Part shown: positions 24,508-32,528 of the stretch, one piece after another
How positions within the stretch are numbered: the stretch's first letter is position 1
How the letters are laid out: each line of letters opens with the position of its first letter
Assembly (NCBI GenBank): GCA_949291655.1
Contig: CASEWT010000006.1
Coordinates: forward strand, 1-32,528
Direction: 5' to 3'
Source: an uncultured Bacillota bacterium
Lineage (GTDB): Bacteria > Bacillota_I > Bacilli_A > RFN20 > CAG-826
Length of the DNA stretch: 32,528 bases
Made by a program: the position numbers and the translations under genes
The notes under the pieces: generated by a model
Seen by the model: only the letters and a program-made list of their open reading frames with translations
Database searches by the model: none
What the model was told of the DNA's origin: nothing

Positions 24508-25072
24508 TAGGTTTGATGACAGCGGAGCCAACACTCCCATAAAAACCGCCTAGCCTAAAAACCGCTTCTCTTCCCCTGAAAAAAGCCGGGCGCGGAAGAG
24601 GCTGGGGTAGATGCCAAGGCTGAGGCCGGACGGGGCTTAGGCGTTGGCCAAAGTGGTTCGGGAGCGCTTGTCCCCTTCCGTCCTAGACGGAGCCCTTCCC
24701 CACGGGATGGGACGGCCGCGCTTCCAGATAGCTCCCGGCCCGCCACCCGGAGAGAAACTTTCCAAACCGAGAGGCGTTTCTGACTTGTCTCGCTTCGTAA
24801 AAAAGCCGGGCATAAGGAAGTTCCCTACGTCCTCCCGCGCCTCCCGCCAGTCGACGAGGGCAAAGCGTTACCGAAGCATGACCTTGACGTTTTCGATGCC
24901 GAGGTGACTGCCTCCGGAGCCTTCGCAAAAGGCAGGAAAAAGCCATCACGGATAAGCAAAATCGGTCTCAGGGACCGGGGTTTTCAGAAGGTATTCTGGC
25001 AGTGGCTAGAAAGGGCTTTTTGCGGAGTTGGCTATTTTATTCAAGCTTGCCTTTTTGTTAGAGGCGTTGCTT
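24508..25072. other. Gene-poor stretch between AbiE and the AT-rich gene
   Basis: No intact gene is seen. It holds the decayed AbiEii fragment (24805-24900). The parts 24540-24780 and 24905-25070 show no convincing reading frame on either strand; short frames there end without recognisable domains. GC content falls from about 25020 toward the AT-rich gene at 25073. Confidence 0.5.
24805..24900 (-). pseudogene. Decayed duplicate of the AbiEii C-terminal region
   Basis: The segment matches 23065-23160 of the AbiEii gene at a constant offset of 1740 bases. Over about 70 bases (24828-24897) only three differences are seen. Translated on the minus strand it reads VKVMLR, stop, RFALVDWREAREDV; the stop (TAA, 24868-24870) replaces the Glu codon GAA of the intact gene. 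It is a relic of a second AbiE copy or of a local duplication. Confidence 0.85.
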
Positions 25073-25855
25073 TTAAAAACTTATGATCGCTTGTAGTTCC
25101 TTGATCATTCTTTGAAGAGTATCTAAAAATGTTTCTTTATCAATAAAAGCGTTGGATAACAATAAATCAAAATTCCTTTTAAAATCTTTTGGCAAAATTT
25201 CACATTCTTTCAATGCATAAAACATCATTCTCTTTTCGCCTGGATGAGTAATCTCGTTTACGGCAAATATCACGTCAAAATAAGATTCGATGAAGGCTGC
25301 TAAACGGTGATTGACGCTGATAAAATCGGAACGATTTAAGGCTTTTTCTATTTGCTTATCATATGAAGGCAGATAACCGCTCAATAATGACAAATTCCTT
25401 TTTATTATGTTTTCTTTTAACTTTTCTGGATATTTAATGTCATATTGTTTCTTGAATTTTCCAAGTTTGCCATTTCGGTCGAACAAGATTTTGCAAGTCT
25501 TTAAGTTATGCCACAAACAGGTGGTATAACCATTGGAAGCCACTCCATCATCCACCACTCTTGAGATGTTTTTGGCAAAATCGTCCAAATGGCGATACAA
25601 GATATCAATATCAATATCGTCTTTTAACGTACAATCGTCTTCCAATTCCCAATATGAGTTAGAAAGTTCAATATATCTACAAGTTCCATCTAGTATTCTT
25701 TTTCTCACTTCTAAGGAAGGCACATTCGTTACGTAAACACAAAGGTCGTAATCCGATTTTTCATCATAATTGTCGGAAGATCTTGATCCGCCTAAGGCCA
25801 GTGCTTCTACCTCGTTAATTTCCTTAAACTCTTCAACTAACTTTTCAAAATACAT
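25073..25855 (-). CDS. Nucleotidyltransferase-like (DUF4037-type) protein, AT-rich
   Basis: 260 residues. The N-terminus has a nucleotidyltransferase fold signature: ALALGGSRSSDNYDEKSDYDL (GGS, DxD) and a later acidic strand DDIDIDILYR. The C-terminal half (~130-260) is helical (IIKRNLSLLSGYLPSYDKQI, NHRLAAFIESYFDVIFAVNE), as in DUF4037 and kanamycin-nucleotidyltransferase-like proteins. The substrate is unknown; antibiotic modification and toxin-like use are both possible. Base use (AAA, TTT, ATT) differs strongly from its neighbours, so it is probably acquired. A TACAAT box directly touches the ATG at 25855, so either the start lies further in or the box is not used. Confidence 0.8.
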   Translation of the reverse strand: MYFEKLVEEFKEINEVEALALGGSRSSDNYDEKSDYDLCVYVTNVPSLEVRKRILDGTCRYIELSNSYWELEDDCTLKDDIDIDILYRHLDDFAKNISRVVDDGVASNGYTTCLWHNLKTCKILFDRNGKLGKFKKQYDIKYPEKLKENIIKRNLSLLSGYLPSYDKQIEKALNRSDFISVNHRLAAFIESYFDVIFAVNEITHPGEKRMMFYALKECEILPKDFKRNFDLLLSNAFIDKETFLDTLQRMIKELQAIISF

Positions 25856-26251
25856 ATTGTATACACCGCTTTTTATGGGTGCCCCGAATCATAGACACTA
25901 TTATCCCTAGGCTTCTCTCGGCTCGTCAACGCGGATGCCGCCCGGCATTTTGCCGTGAGCATCCATTTTGCTTTCCTCCTGCCATTGCAGCAGTCGATGC
26001 AGTTGCCCTTCCTGGGCATGGACCGGGCCATTCCCTTCTCCTCGACAAGCATAGTGAGGCCCGATTGATTCGGTAAGCGCGAAACCCCTCAGGGCATCGA
26101 AAGGTTCCTTCGTTCCTACCGAGTGCTTGGGGGGAGACTTCGGAAATCTCAAAGCCCAGGGGAAGGGCCTTAAAGACCTTGCCGTTTTGAAGCCCCGTTT
26201 GTTCGCATGAAAAAGGGGCAGGTTTCCCTACCCCTCGATTGGTCCTAAGGA
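25856..26251. other. Intergenic stretch without a convincing gene
   Basis: An 80-codon frame on the minus strand (25907-26152) has no recognisable domain and mixed codon use; I do not call it. The right end holds the terminator of the sugar-import ATPase gene. The left end holds the upstream region of the nucleotidyltransferase-like gene. Confidence 0.4.
26210..26235 (-). terminator. Terminator of the MsmK-type ATPase gene
   Basis: GGGGCAGG-tttc-CCTACCCC (one G-U pair), followed on the minus strand by TTTTT, about 15 bases after the stop at 26252. Confidence 0.8.
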
Positions 26252-27598
<1,347 letters not shown>

Positions 27599-27638
27599 GT
27601 ATCTCCTTTTCCGGGGCAATCCCCGCTTGGCTGAGGCG

Positions 27639-27667
27639 ATTATATGAAAGCGCTTGCACCTTGTCTA
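27639..27667 (-). promoter_or_regulatory. Promoter of the MsmK-type gene
   Basis: -10 TATAAT (27639-27644, perfect) and -35 TAGACA (27662-27667, one mismatch) with a 17-base spacer on the minus strand. The leader is about 35 bases and includes the SD. Confidence 0.85.
27645..27658 (-). promoter_or_regulatory. CcpA cre box inside the promoter spacer
   Basis: TGCAAGCGCTTTCA matches the cre consensus TGNAANCGNWNWCA throughout. It fills most of the -35/-10 spacer, so a bound CcpA (or another LacI-family repressor) would block RNA polymerase. Confidence 0.8.
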
Positions 27668-27680
27668 GTGCACGGTGCAC
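27668..27680. repeat. GTGCAC palindrome just upstream of the -35 box
   Basis: GTGCAC-g-GTGCAC, 13 bases, a perfect inverted repeat directly next to the -35 box. It is a candidate second operator or activator site; the factor is unknown. Confidence 0.5.
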
Positions 27681-27745
27681 AAATCGAATGAGGAAGGTTG
27701 AGATCCTCCTGCCTTCCCCTTGCAAGAAGGGCAGAAGAAGGCAAA

Positions 27746-27781
27746 CAAAAACCCCGCTTTGCGTTCTTTAAGCGGGGTTTT
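27746..27781. terminator. Strong terminator after the PucR-type regulator gene
   Basis: ACCCCGCTT and AAGCGGGGT flank a 10-base loop, with four T on the right and four A on the left, so it can work in both directions. It lies just after the stop at 27794. Confidence 0.85.
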
Positions 27782-27793
27782 GCCGTTGTTTCC

Positions 27794-28360
27794 CTACTTC
27801 CGGCCGTAGGCTTCGTAGAGCTCGATGAGGAGGGCGTTATGGTAGTCCCGGGGATCGATCCCCGTCGCCTCGACGAACTTGTTCAGGCGGTAGTTGAAGG
27901 TGTTCCGGTGGACGTAGATGGCCTCGCTCGCCTTGATGGCGTCGAGGCCGCTACGAAGGTAGGCGATGGCCGTAAGATAAACCTCGCGGTCGAGGCCCGA
28001 GAACTCGCCCCTTAGAAGCGGGAGGGAGGAGTAGTCGCGGTAATAGAACTCCCGGAGGAGGACGTCGGAAGGGAAGAAGGCGCTATTGGGGAAGTAGGAG
28101 AGCCCCTCGACGATGAGCTTCCTCGAAAGGGGGGTGTCGGCGTGGCTACGGAGGAAGGAAAGGGTCGTCCCAAGGTCGTCCCGGATAGCCATGAGGGAAG
28201 CATGGAGGGGCATGAAAAGGTCCTTCGAGGCGTAGACGAGGCCGGAGGTATTCGCTTCCCGCTCGAGGCGGAAAGGGACCCCGAGGGAAGAAAGGGCGCC
28301 CTCGAGGGCGAGGTGGTCAAGGGGTCCCTCGGACCGGTAGAGATAGACGAACTCGCGCAT
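27794..28360 (-). CDS. PucR/CdaR-type regulator (C-terminal HTH)
   Basis: 188 residues. The C-terminal ~60 residues are the PucR-type helix-turn-helix: YLTAIAYLRSGLDAIKASEA, IYVHRNTFNYRLNKFVEATG, IDPRDYHNALLIELYEAY. The N-terminal part is a short, unassigned sensor-like region with no visible ligand motif. CdaR/PucR relatives control use of sugar acids and purines. Its ATG follows the stop of the oligoglucosidase gene with no gap (TAG then ATG), so it is co-transcribed and probably translated by re-initiation; it may regulate that operon or the nearby MsmK gene. It ends before a strong terminator. Confidence 0.88.
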   Translation of the reverse strand: MREFVYLYRSEGPLDHLALEGALSSLGVPFRLEREANTSGLVYASKDLFMPLHASLMAIRDDLGTTLSFLRSHADTPLSRKLIVEGLSYFPNSAFFPSDVLLREFYYRDYSSLPLLRGEFSGLDREVYLTAIAYLRSGLDAIKASEAIYVHRNTFNYRLNKFVEATGIDPRDYHNALLIELYEAYGRK

Positions 28361-30082
28361 CTAGCGGATCTTCAGGAGATAGCACTCGAAGGGGCGGAGG
28401 GTGAAGACGTGGTCTTTGAGGAGAACCCCGTCGTAATTGTGGAGGACGATGTCGGCGATCTCGTAATTGAAGGTGAAATACGTCTCGTGGGGCCGGAAGT
28501 TCGAGATAACCATGATGGTCGAGCTCCCCCGGTGGAGGTAGGCGAAGACGTCGGGATGGTTATAGTCGACGATCTCGAGCTTGCCGTTGTTGACGATGTC
28601 GTTGTAGATGGCGTTCTTCCTAAAGGAGATGGCGTACTGGAAGTAGTTGAGGATCGAATAGGGATCCTCCATCTGCTCTTGGACGTTCACCCCTTCGAGG
28701 TAGTTGGGATTGACCTTGACCTTGGGGGACGCCTTCGAGAAGCCGGCGTTGCTCGTCTTGTCCCACTGCATCGGGGTCCTGGCGTTGATCCGGTTGGCCC
28801 TCCGCCAGAAGCGGAGGATCGTCGCATCGTCGTAGCCCGCCTCCTTCATGCTCTTCAAGGCGTCGCGGTTGGCTTCGTCATTGAGGAAATCCTCGAGGCG
28901 GTCGTAGGTGACGTTGCTCATCCCGATTTCGTCCCCCTGGTAGATGAAGGGAGTTCCGTAAAGGAAGAGGAGGGTCGTCACGAGCATCTTGGCGCTTTCG
29001 GCGCGGTAAAGGACCGAGCCGTATTGGCTAAGGACCCGGGGGTGGTCGTGGTTGCACCAATAAAGGGGGAGGTCGCACGTCGCGGCGTTTTGGTACCACC
29101 GCATGAAGTTGTTCTTGAGGGAGATGACGTCGGTCTTTATTTCCTCGTCCTTCTTGTCGATCGAGCCGTAGGCCCCGTTGTTCCAGACGGTGTCGAAGTT
29201 GAAGACGAGGTTGATCGGTCCTTTTCCCCGCTCGGAGAAAAGGCGGGCTTGGGCAGGCTGGACGCAGCCGCCGACCTCCCCGACGAGGAGGGTGTCCTCC
29301 TTGACGCCCTTCTCCCGGAATTCCCGGAGGTAGGTTAGCAGTTCCGGGCGGTTGGAAAACTCGCTCGGGTCGAGGACGTAGCCCTCCCTTCCGACCGGAA
29401 GGGGGCTATCCTCATAGGTCGGGTTCTTGGCCAAATGCGAGATGGCGTCCATCCTAAAGCCGTCGGCCCCGAGGTCGACGTAGTGCCGGGCAATCTGGTA
29501 GTAGCGTTCCCGAAGCCGGGGATTCGACCAGTCGGTGTCCGGCATCGAGGGAGCGAAGACGTGGAGGTAGAACTCGTCCTCGGTCCCCGGCATCCTTTCC
29601 CAGGCCGAGGTCGAGAAGAAACTCCCCCAGTTGTTGGGAGGAAGGAGGTTCCCCTGGGCGTCCCGCCGGCCCTTCCGGACGATGTAGTAGGACCTTTCCT
29701 CGGAGGAAGGGTCTTCCTTGGCCCTCAGGAACCACTCGTGGGCGTCGCTGGTGTGGTTCATCGCGAAATCGAGGAGGACGCGGATCCCCCGGAGATGGGC
29801 CTCGCGGAGCAAGGTCTTCAAATCCTCGTCGCTCCCGAAAAGGGGATTGACGTGGAGGTAGTCGCTCACGTCGTAGCCGTTGTCCTTCATCGGGGAGTCG
29901 AAGATCGGGCAGATCCAGAGGAGATCGATCCCGAGTTCCCGAAGGTAGTCGAGCTTCTCGACGATGCCGGGGAGGTCGCCGATCCCATCGCCGTTCGCGT
30001 CCTTATAGGCCGCCGGGTAAACGATGTACCCGATTGAATTGCGCCACCACGCTTCCACCCTGAAATCCTCCTTGGCGTTCAT
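28361..30082 (-). CDS. GH13 oligo-1,6-glucosidase / alpha-glucosidase
   Basis: 573 residues. The GH13 conserved regions are all visible: LLDFAMNHTSDAHEWF (region I), GFRMDAISHLAK with the nucleophile Asp (II), LLVGEVGG with the acid Glu (III) and WCNHDHPRVLSQYG with the third Asp (IV). The start YPAAYKDANGDGIGDLPGI and region V (FRPHETYFTF near the C-terminus) fit the MalL/DexB-type subfamily that cuts alpha-1,6 or alpha-1,4 oligosaccharides in the cytosol. There is no signal peptide, consistent with uptake by an MsmK-driven importer. The start is taken as the ATG at 30082: the in-frame ATG at 30088 lies inside a perfect TATAAT box, so that box would give a leaderless or nearly leaderless mRNA. 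No SD is visible. Confidence 0.95.
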   Translation of the reverse strand: MNAKEDFRVEAWWRNSIGYIVYPAAYKDANGDGIGDLPGIVEKLDYLRELGIDLLWICPIFDSPMKDNGYDVSDYLHVNPLFGSDEDLKTLLREAHLRGIRVLLDFAMNHTSDAHEWFLRAKEDPSSEERSYYIVRKGRRDAQGNLLPPNNWGSFFSTSAWERMPGTEDEFYLHVFAPSMPDTDWSNPRLRERYYQIARHYVDLGADGFRMDAISHLAKNPTYEDSPLPVGREGYVLDPSEFSNRPELLTYLREFREKGVKEDTLLVGEVGGCVQPAQARLFSERGKGPINLVFNFDTVWNNGAYGSIDKKDEEIKTDVISLKNNFMRWYQNAATCDLPLYWCNHDHPRVLSQYGSVLYRAESAKMLVTTLLFLYGTPFIYQGDEIGMSNVTYDRLEDFLNDEANRDALKSMKEAGYDDATILRFWRRANRINARTPMQWDKTSNAGFSKASPKVKVNPNYLEGVNVQEQMEDPYSILNYFQYAISFRKNAIYNDIVNNGKLEIVDYNHPDVFAYLHRGSSTIMVISNFRPHETYFTFNYEIADIVLHNYDGVLLKDHVFTLRPFECYLLKIR

Positions 30083-30086
30083 CGCC

Positions 30087-30092
30087 ATTATA
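30087..30092 (-). promoter_or_regulatory. -10 box for the oligoglucosidase gene
   Basis: TATAAT (perfect) on the minus strand, 4 bases before the ATG at 30082 and overlapping the alternative ATG at 30088. A possible -35 (TTACAC) lies 18 bases upstream. Confidence 0.5.
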
Positions 30093-30175
30093 AAGCCGCC
30101 ATTGACCCAAGTGTAAGCCAATGCGCAGCCCGGGTCCTCCGAAAGGAGGGAAAGCCGTCCGCGACGGGAAAAAGC

Positions 30176-30670
30176 CTAGAAGCGAACGAGGAGAATGCAG
30201 CTGTCGCCGGTCCCCGGACCCCCGTCGTTGGGAGATACGCTCACCGTCGCCGAGGCGAAGCTGGCGACCTCGGGGGCCACTTCCTTGATGAGGAAGACCC
30301 CGCTTTCGTAATTGCCGCCTTCGACCTGGAAGACCGGAAGGCCGTCGCTCGGGTCGACGGCCGAGGCGTCGAGCTGGAAGAGGACGTCTTCCTTGCTCGG
30401 GGGTTCCCCGCCCTCGTTGAAGGCGAGGGAAAAGGCGTAGCGCATGTAGGAAACGCCATCCTCGTCGACGAAGGTCGGCACGAAGGCCAGGGAAAGGAAC
30501 TTGTCCCCGGCGGCGTTCTCCCGGAGGGGGTTCCCGTCCATGTCGAGGAGGGAAATCGTCTCGATGTAGACCGGGACGATGATGTTTTGGGGATTCGTCC
30601 CGAAGCTCGCGACGAGGACGATGCCAAGGAGGGCGATGAAAGCCACGACGAGGGCGACCGATTTCTTCAT
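30176..30670 (-). CDS. Exported or membrane-anchored protein of unknown function
   Basis: 164 residues. The N-terminus is a signal anchor: MKKSVALVVAFIALLGIVLV, then ASFG. The rest is a single beta-rich domain (IIVPVYIETISLLDMDGNPL, YMRYAFSLAFNEGGEPP) outside the cell; no lipobox Cys is present, so it probably stays tethered by its N-terminal helix. Its ATG overlaps the stop of the ABC-2 permease gene (ATGA), so it belongs to that transporter operon and may be its partner. I do not recognise a family. Confidence 0.75.
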   Translation of the reverse strand: MKKSVALVVAFIALLGIVLVASFGTNPQNIIVPVYIETISLLDMDGNPLRENAAGDKFLSLAFVPTFVDEDGVSYMRYAFSLAFNEGGEPPSKEDVLFQLDASAVDPSDGLPVFQVEGGNYESGVFLIKEVAPEVASFASATVSVSPNDGGPGTGDSCILLVRF

Positions 30671-32352
30671 CTACGGGCTTCCTCCTTTCCTTGGTAGCGG
30701 CCTTTGAGATAGAAGATGGCCGCGCTTATCCCCCCGTAGAGGAGGGCGAGGGCAAGCAGCTTCAGGTAGGAAGGGAGCACCCCTTCGTTCCGATAGAGGA
30801 AGAAGAGGGCGGCGGTCGCCGCGCTCACGAGGAAGGCGAGAAGGGTCGCCGCCCTCTCTCCCTTGAGGGAGGAGCCGTCCTGAAGGAAAGTCGAGGAGGG
30901 ATGGACGAAGTCGAAGGCAAGGGCAGAAAGGCACGTCCCGAGGTAGAAGAGCACAAGGGAAGCGGCCAAAAGGGCGGAAGAAGCCGGGTCGAGCCCGTAG
31001 AAAAGGGCATAGAGGAAACTCGAGGCAACGAGGGAAAGGCTTCCGATGACCCCCGGGAAGACGAGCTTCGGGAGGATGAAGAAGAAGGAAGGCCGGGGAT
31101 AGGAACGGCTGAGGAGGTAGCCCATCCCCTCCTCGGTGAAGCTCCGAGCGAGGGCCGAGGCCGAGGCGAGGGAAACAAGGAGGAAGATGAGGAGCATCAG
31201 CACCTCGACGTAGTAGCGTCCCCGGGAGGAGAGGTCCATCCCGTGGAAGAGCTTGCCGAGGGCGAGGGCGAGTAAAGGAAGGGCGAGGAAGGCGAGGGAA
31301 AGGGAGACGAGGCCGCGCTCGCCCCCGCTTTTGAGGAGGAGGGTTTCCTTCTTGAGGGCGCTCACGAAAGGCGGGAGGGGGCGGTTTTCCTTGCCCTTCC
31401 CCGCTCCTACTTTCCCTTCGCCCCCGAGGGCACTCCCCGAGGAGAGGCGGAGGTAGAAAGGATTGAGGACGAAGACGTCGAAGAGGGGCGATAGGGAAGC
31501 AAGGAGGGCCATCCCGAGGAAGGCGTAGAGGCTTAAGAGGGGGAAGGCCTGGTAGCTATAGCCGGTCGGCTCCCCGACAAGGAAGGTCGTCGCCGCATAG
31601 AAAGGCGAAAGATACGCCTTGAAACCGTTGAGGATGCCTTGGACGATGCGGCTGTAGTAGCTCCAGTTCGTGAAGATGTCGACGGAGTCGGGGACGAGGA
31701 GGACGGCGGCGACGAAAAGGCCGGCCAAGGCGAGGAAAAGGGCGATGAGGAGGGGGAGGCGGAGGGCCCGCCGCTCCTCGAGGAAGGAGGCGAGAAGGTG
31801 ATAGGGAATGACGAAAAGGGAGGCGAGCATGACCTCGAAGAAAGAAAGGAAGGCGAGGGCGAGAAGAAGCCACGGATAGAGGCCCCCCGGGGCCCCCATC
31901 ACCGCCATGTAGCCGAGGAGGAGGGGGAACTGGACGACGAAGTTCCGCCCGAGCTCATGGACGAAATAGACGGCCAGCCGGGCCAGGAAAAGGGTCGAGC
32001 CGGTGCAGGGATAGGTAAGGAGGATCTTGTTGTCGGGGCTAAGGAAAAGGGAGCGCCTCAGCCCCGAGAGGAGGGAAAGGAAGCCGAAGAGAAGAAGGAA
32101 GGCCATGACCATCGAAGGGACGGCCAAGGGGACGTAGAAGACAGTCGAGAAGACATTGAAGGAGGCGGCAAGGTAATAGGCCCCGTAGGAAAGGAAGCCG
32201 AGGGCGAGGAAAAGGACGAGGAGGCTCATGAGCTTCACGAGGGTCCGCTTGAGGTCCCCGCGGAAGGATAGATGGCTCTTCTCGCGGAAGAGCATCCGGA
32301 AAAGGACGAGGAACTTCCGGAAGGAGAAGACTTACTTTTTCGTCTCTTTCAT
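30667..32352 (-). CDS. ABC-2-type transporter permease, with in-frame TAA at codon 7
   Basis: About 555 residues if read from the ATG at 32352, which overlaps the stop of the ATPase gene (ATGA). Around twelve hydrophobic segments are visible (for example LMSLLVLFLALGFLSYGAYY, VPSMVMAFLLLFGFLSLLSG, VEVLMLLIFLLVSLASASAL), consistent with a large exporter permease without an ATPase domain. The frame MKETKK is cut by TAA (32332-32334) and resumes at once as VFSFRKFLVLFRMLFREKSH with the codon use of the neighbours. Without the upstream piece, translation would start at the ATG at 32295, which has no SD. Either a recent nonsense mutation with restart, or a sequence error. Substrate unknown. Confidence 0.75.
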
Positions 32353-32528
32353 TGGGCTTTTGCCTCGCTTTTCCGACTTTCGAGGAGCTCGAGGAAGAGC
32401 TGCTCGAGGTCGATGCCCTTCGCGTGGAGGTCGGCGACTTCCCCGCGGAAGACGAGGTCCCCTTTCCTTAAGACGATGATCTCGTCGCAGAGGTTGCTCA
32501 CGACGTCGATGAGGTGGGTCGAGAAGAA
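32349..32528 (-). CDS. ABC transporter ATP-binding protein, C-terminal end (partial)
   Basis: The last ~59 codons of an ABC ATPase running off the right edge. FFSTHLIDVVSNLCDEIIVL contains the switch His (STH) and the typical strand after it, followed by RKGDLVFRGEVADL and a short acidic tail. It lies first in an operon with the permease and the exported protein and overlaps the permease start by 4 bases. Walker and signature motifs lie outside the window. Confidence 0.85.
   Translation of the reverse strand, partial: FFSTHLIDVVSNLCDEIIVLRKGDLVFRGEVADLHAKGIDLEQLFLELLESRKSEAKAQ

Noticed and set aside
24555-24746. 63-codon minus-strand ORF next to the AbiE relic
   Set aside because: Low-complexity Pro/Ala/Ser sequence without start signals; looks like chance in GC-rich DNA.
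25907-26152. 81-codon minus-strand ORF in the intergenic stretch
   Set aside because: No domain, no SD, mixed codon use; not enough to call a gene.
28142-29338. 398-codon plus-strand open frame across the regulator and glucosidase genes
   Set aside because: It crosses two well-supported minus-strand genes and has no protein signature.

Overview
The window looks like a chromosomal piece from an uncultured, GC-rich member of the Bacillota (Bacilli or Erysipelotrichia-like gut lineages). This rests on the gene content: a coenzyme A disulfide reductase with a rhodanese domain, an MsmK-type sugar-import ATPase behind a perfect cre box, a GH13 oligoglucosidase, an ECF S component, a heterodimeric ABC exporter and Shine-Dalgarno (SD) starts. 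The taxonomy is inferred, not shown. Core genes are clearly GC-rich with C/G in third positions. Two genes (3396-6134 and 25073-25855) are much more AT-rich and look acquired.

Layout. 1-1460: a TIR plus STAND-NTPase protein (minus strand), whose far end is probably a foreign or misjoined sequence. 1575-3236: CoA-disulfide/persulfide reductase. 3396-6134: AT-rich SF1 helicase. 6170-7618: secreted endonuclease I lipoprotein, broken by an in-frame TAG. 7718-8701: a membrane-protein remnant joined to an IS256-type transposase remnant. 8946-10337: Sel1-repeat protein. 10527-10979: IS30-type transposase remnant. 11203-11856: XRE regulator with membrane helices. 12107-15367: two overlapping exported-protein genes, the first frameshifted at a run of nine G. 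15433-17318: TrmH-type methyltransferase, zinc-ribbon membrane protein and YgjP-like metallopeptidase. 17429-17577: a second small exported ORF with a G9 run. 17775-19135: DUF523 protein plus ECF S component. 19212-22942: heterodimeric ABC exporter. 22999-24458: AbiE toxin-antitoxin pair, followed by a decayed copy of the toxin tail. 25073-25855: AT-rich nucleotidyltransferase-like protein. 26252-30082: sugar-use genes (MsmK ATPase, PucR-type regulator, oligoglucosidase). 30176-32528: ABC-2 transporter operon with an exported protein, broken by an in-frame TAA near the permease start.

Three themes stand out. First, two separate genes carry G9 runs exactly between the basic start and the hydrophobic core of a signal peptide, and both are out of frame as read. 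This fits on/off phase variation or slippage of exported proteins. Second, about seven genes without a good SD have a -10-like box 4-9 bases before the start codon, and two of them also have a -35 box at exactly 17 bases, so leaderless mRNAs seem common here. Third, the window is rich in defence and mobile-DNA features (TIR-STAND, AbiE plus remnant, AT-rich helicase, two IS remnants). No tRNA, rRNA, CRISPR array or convincing riboswitch was seen.
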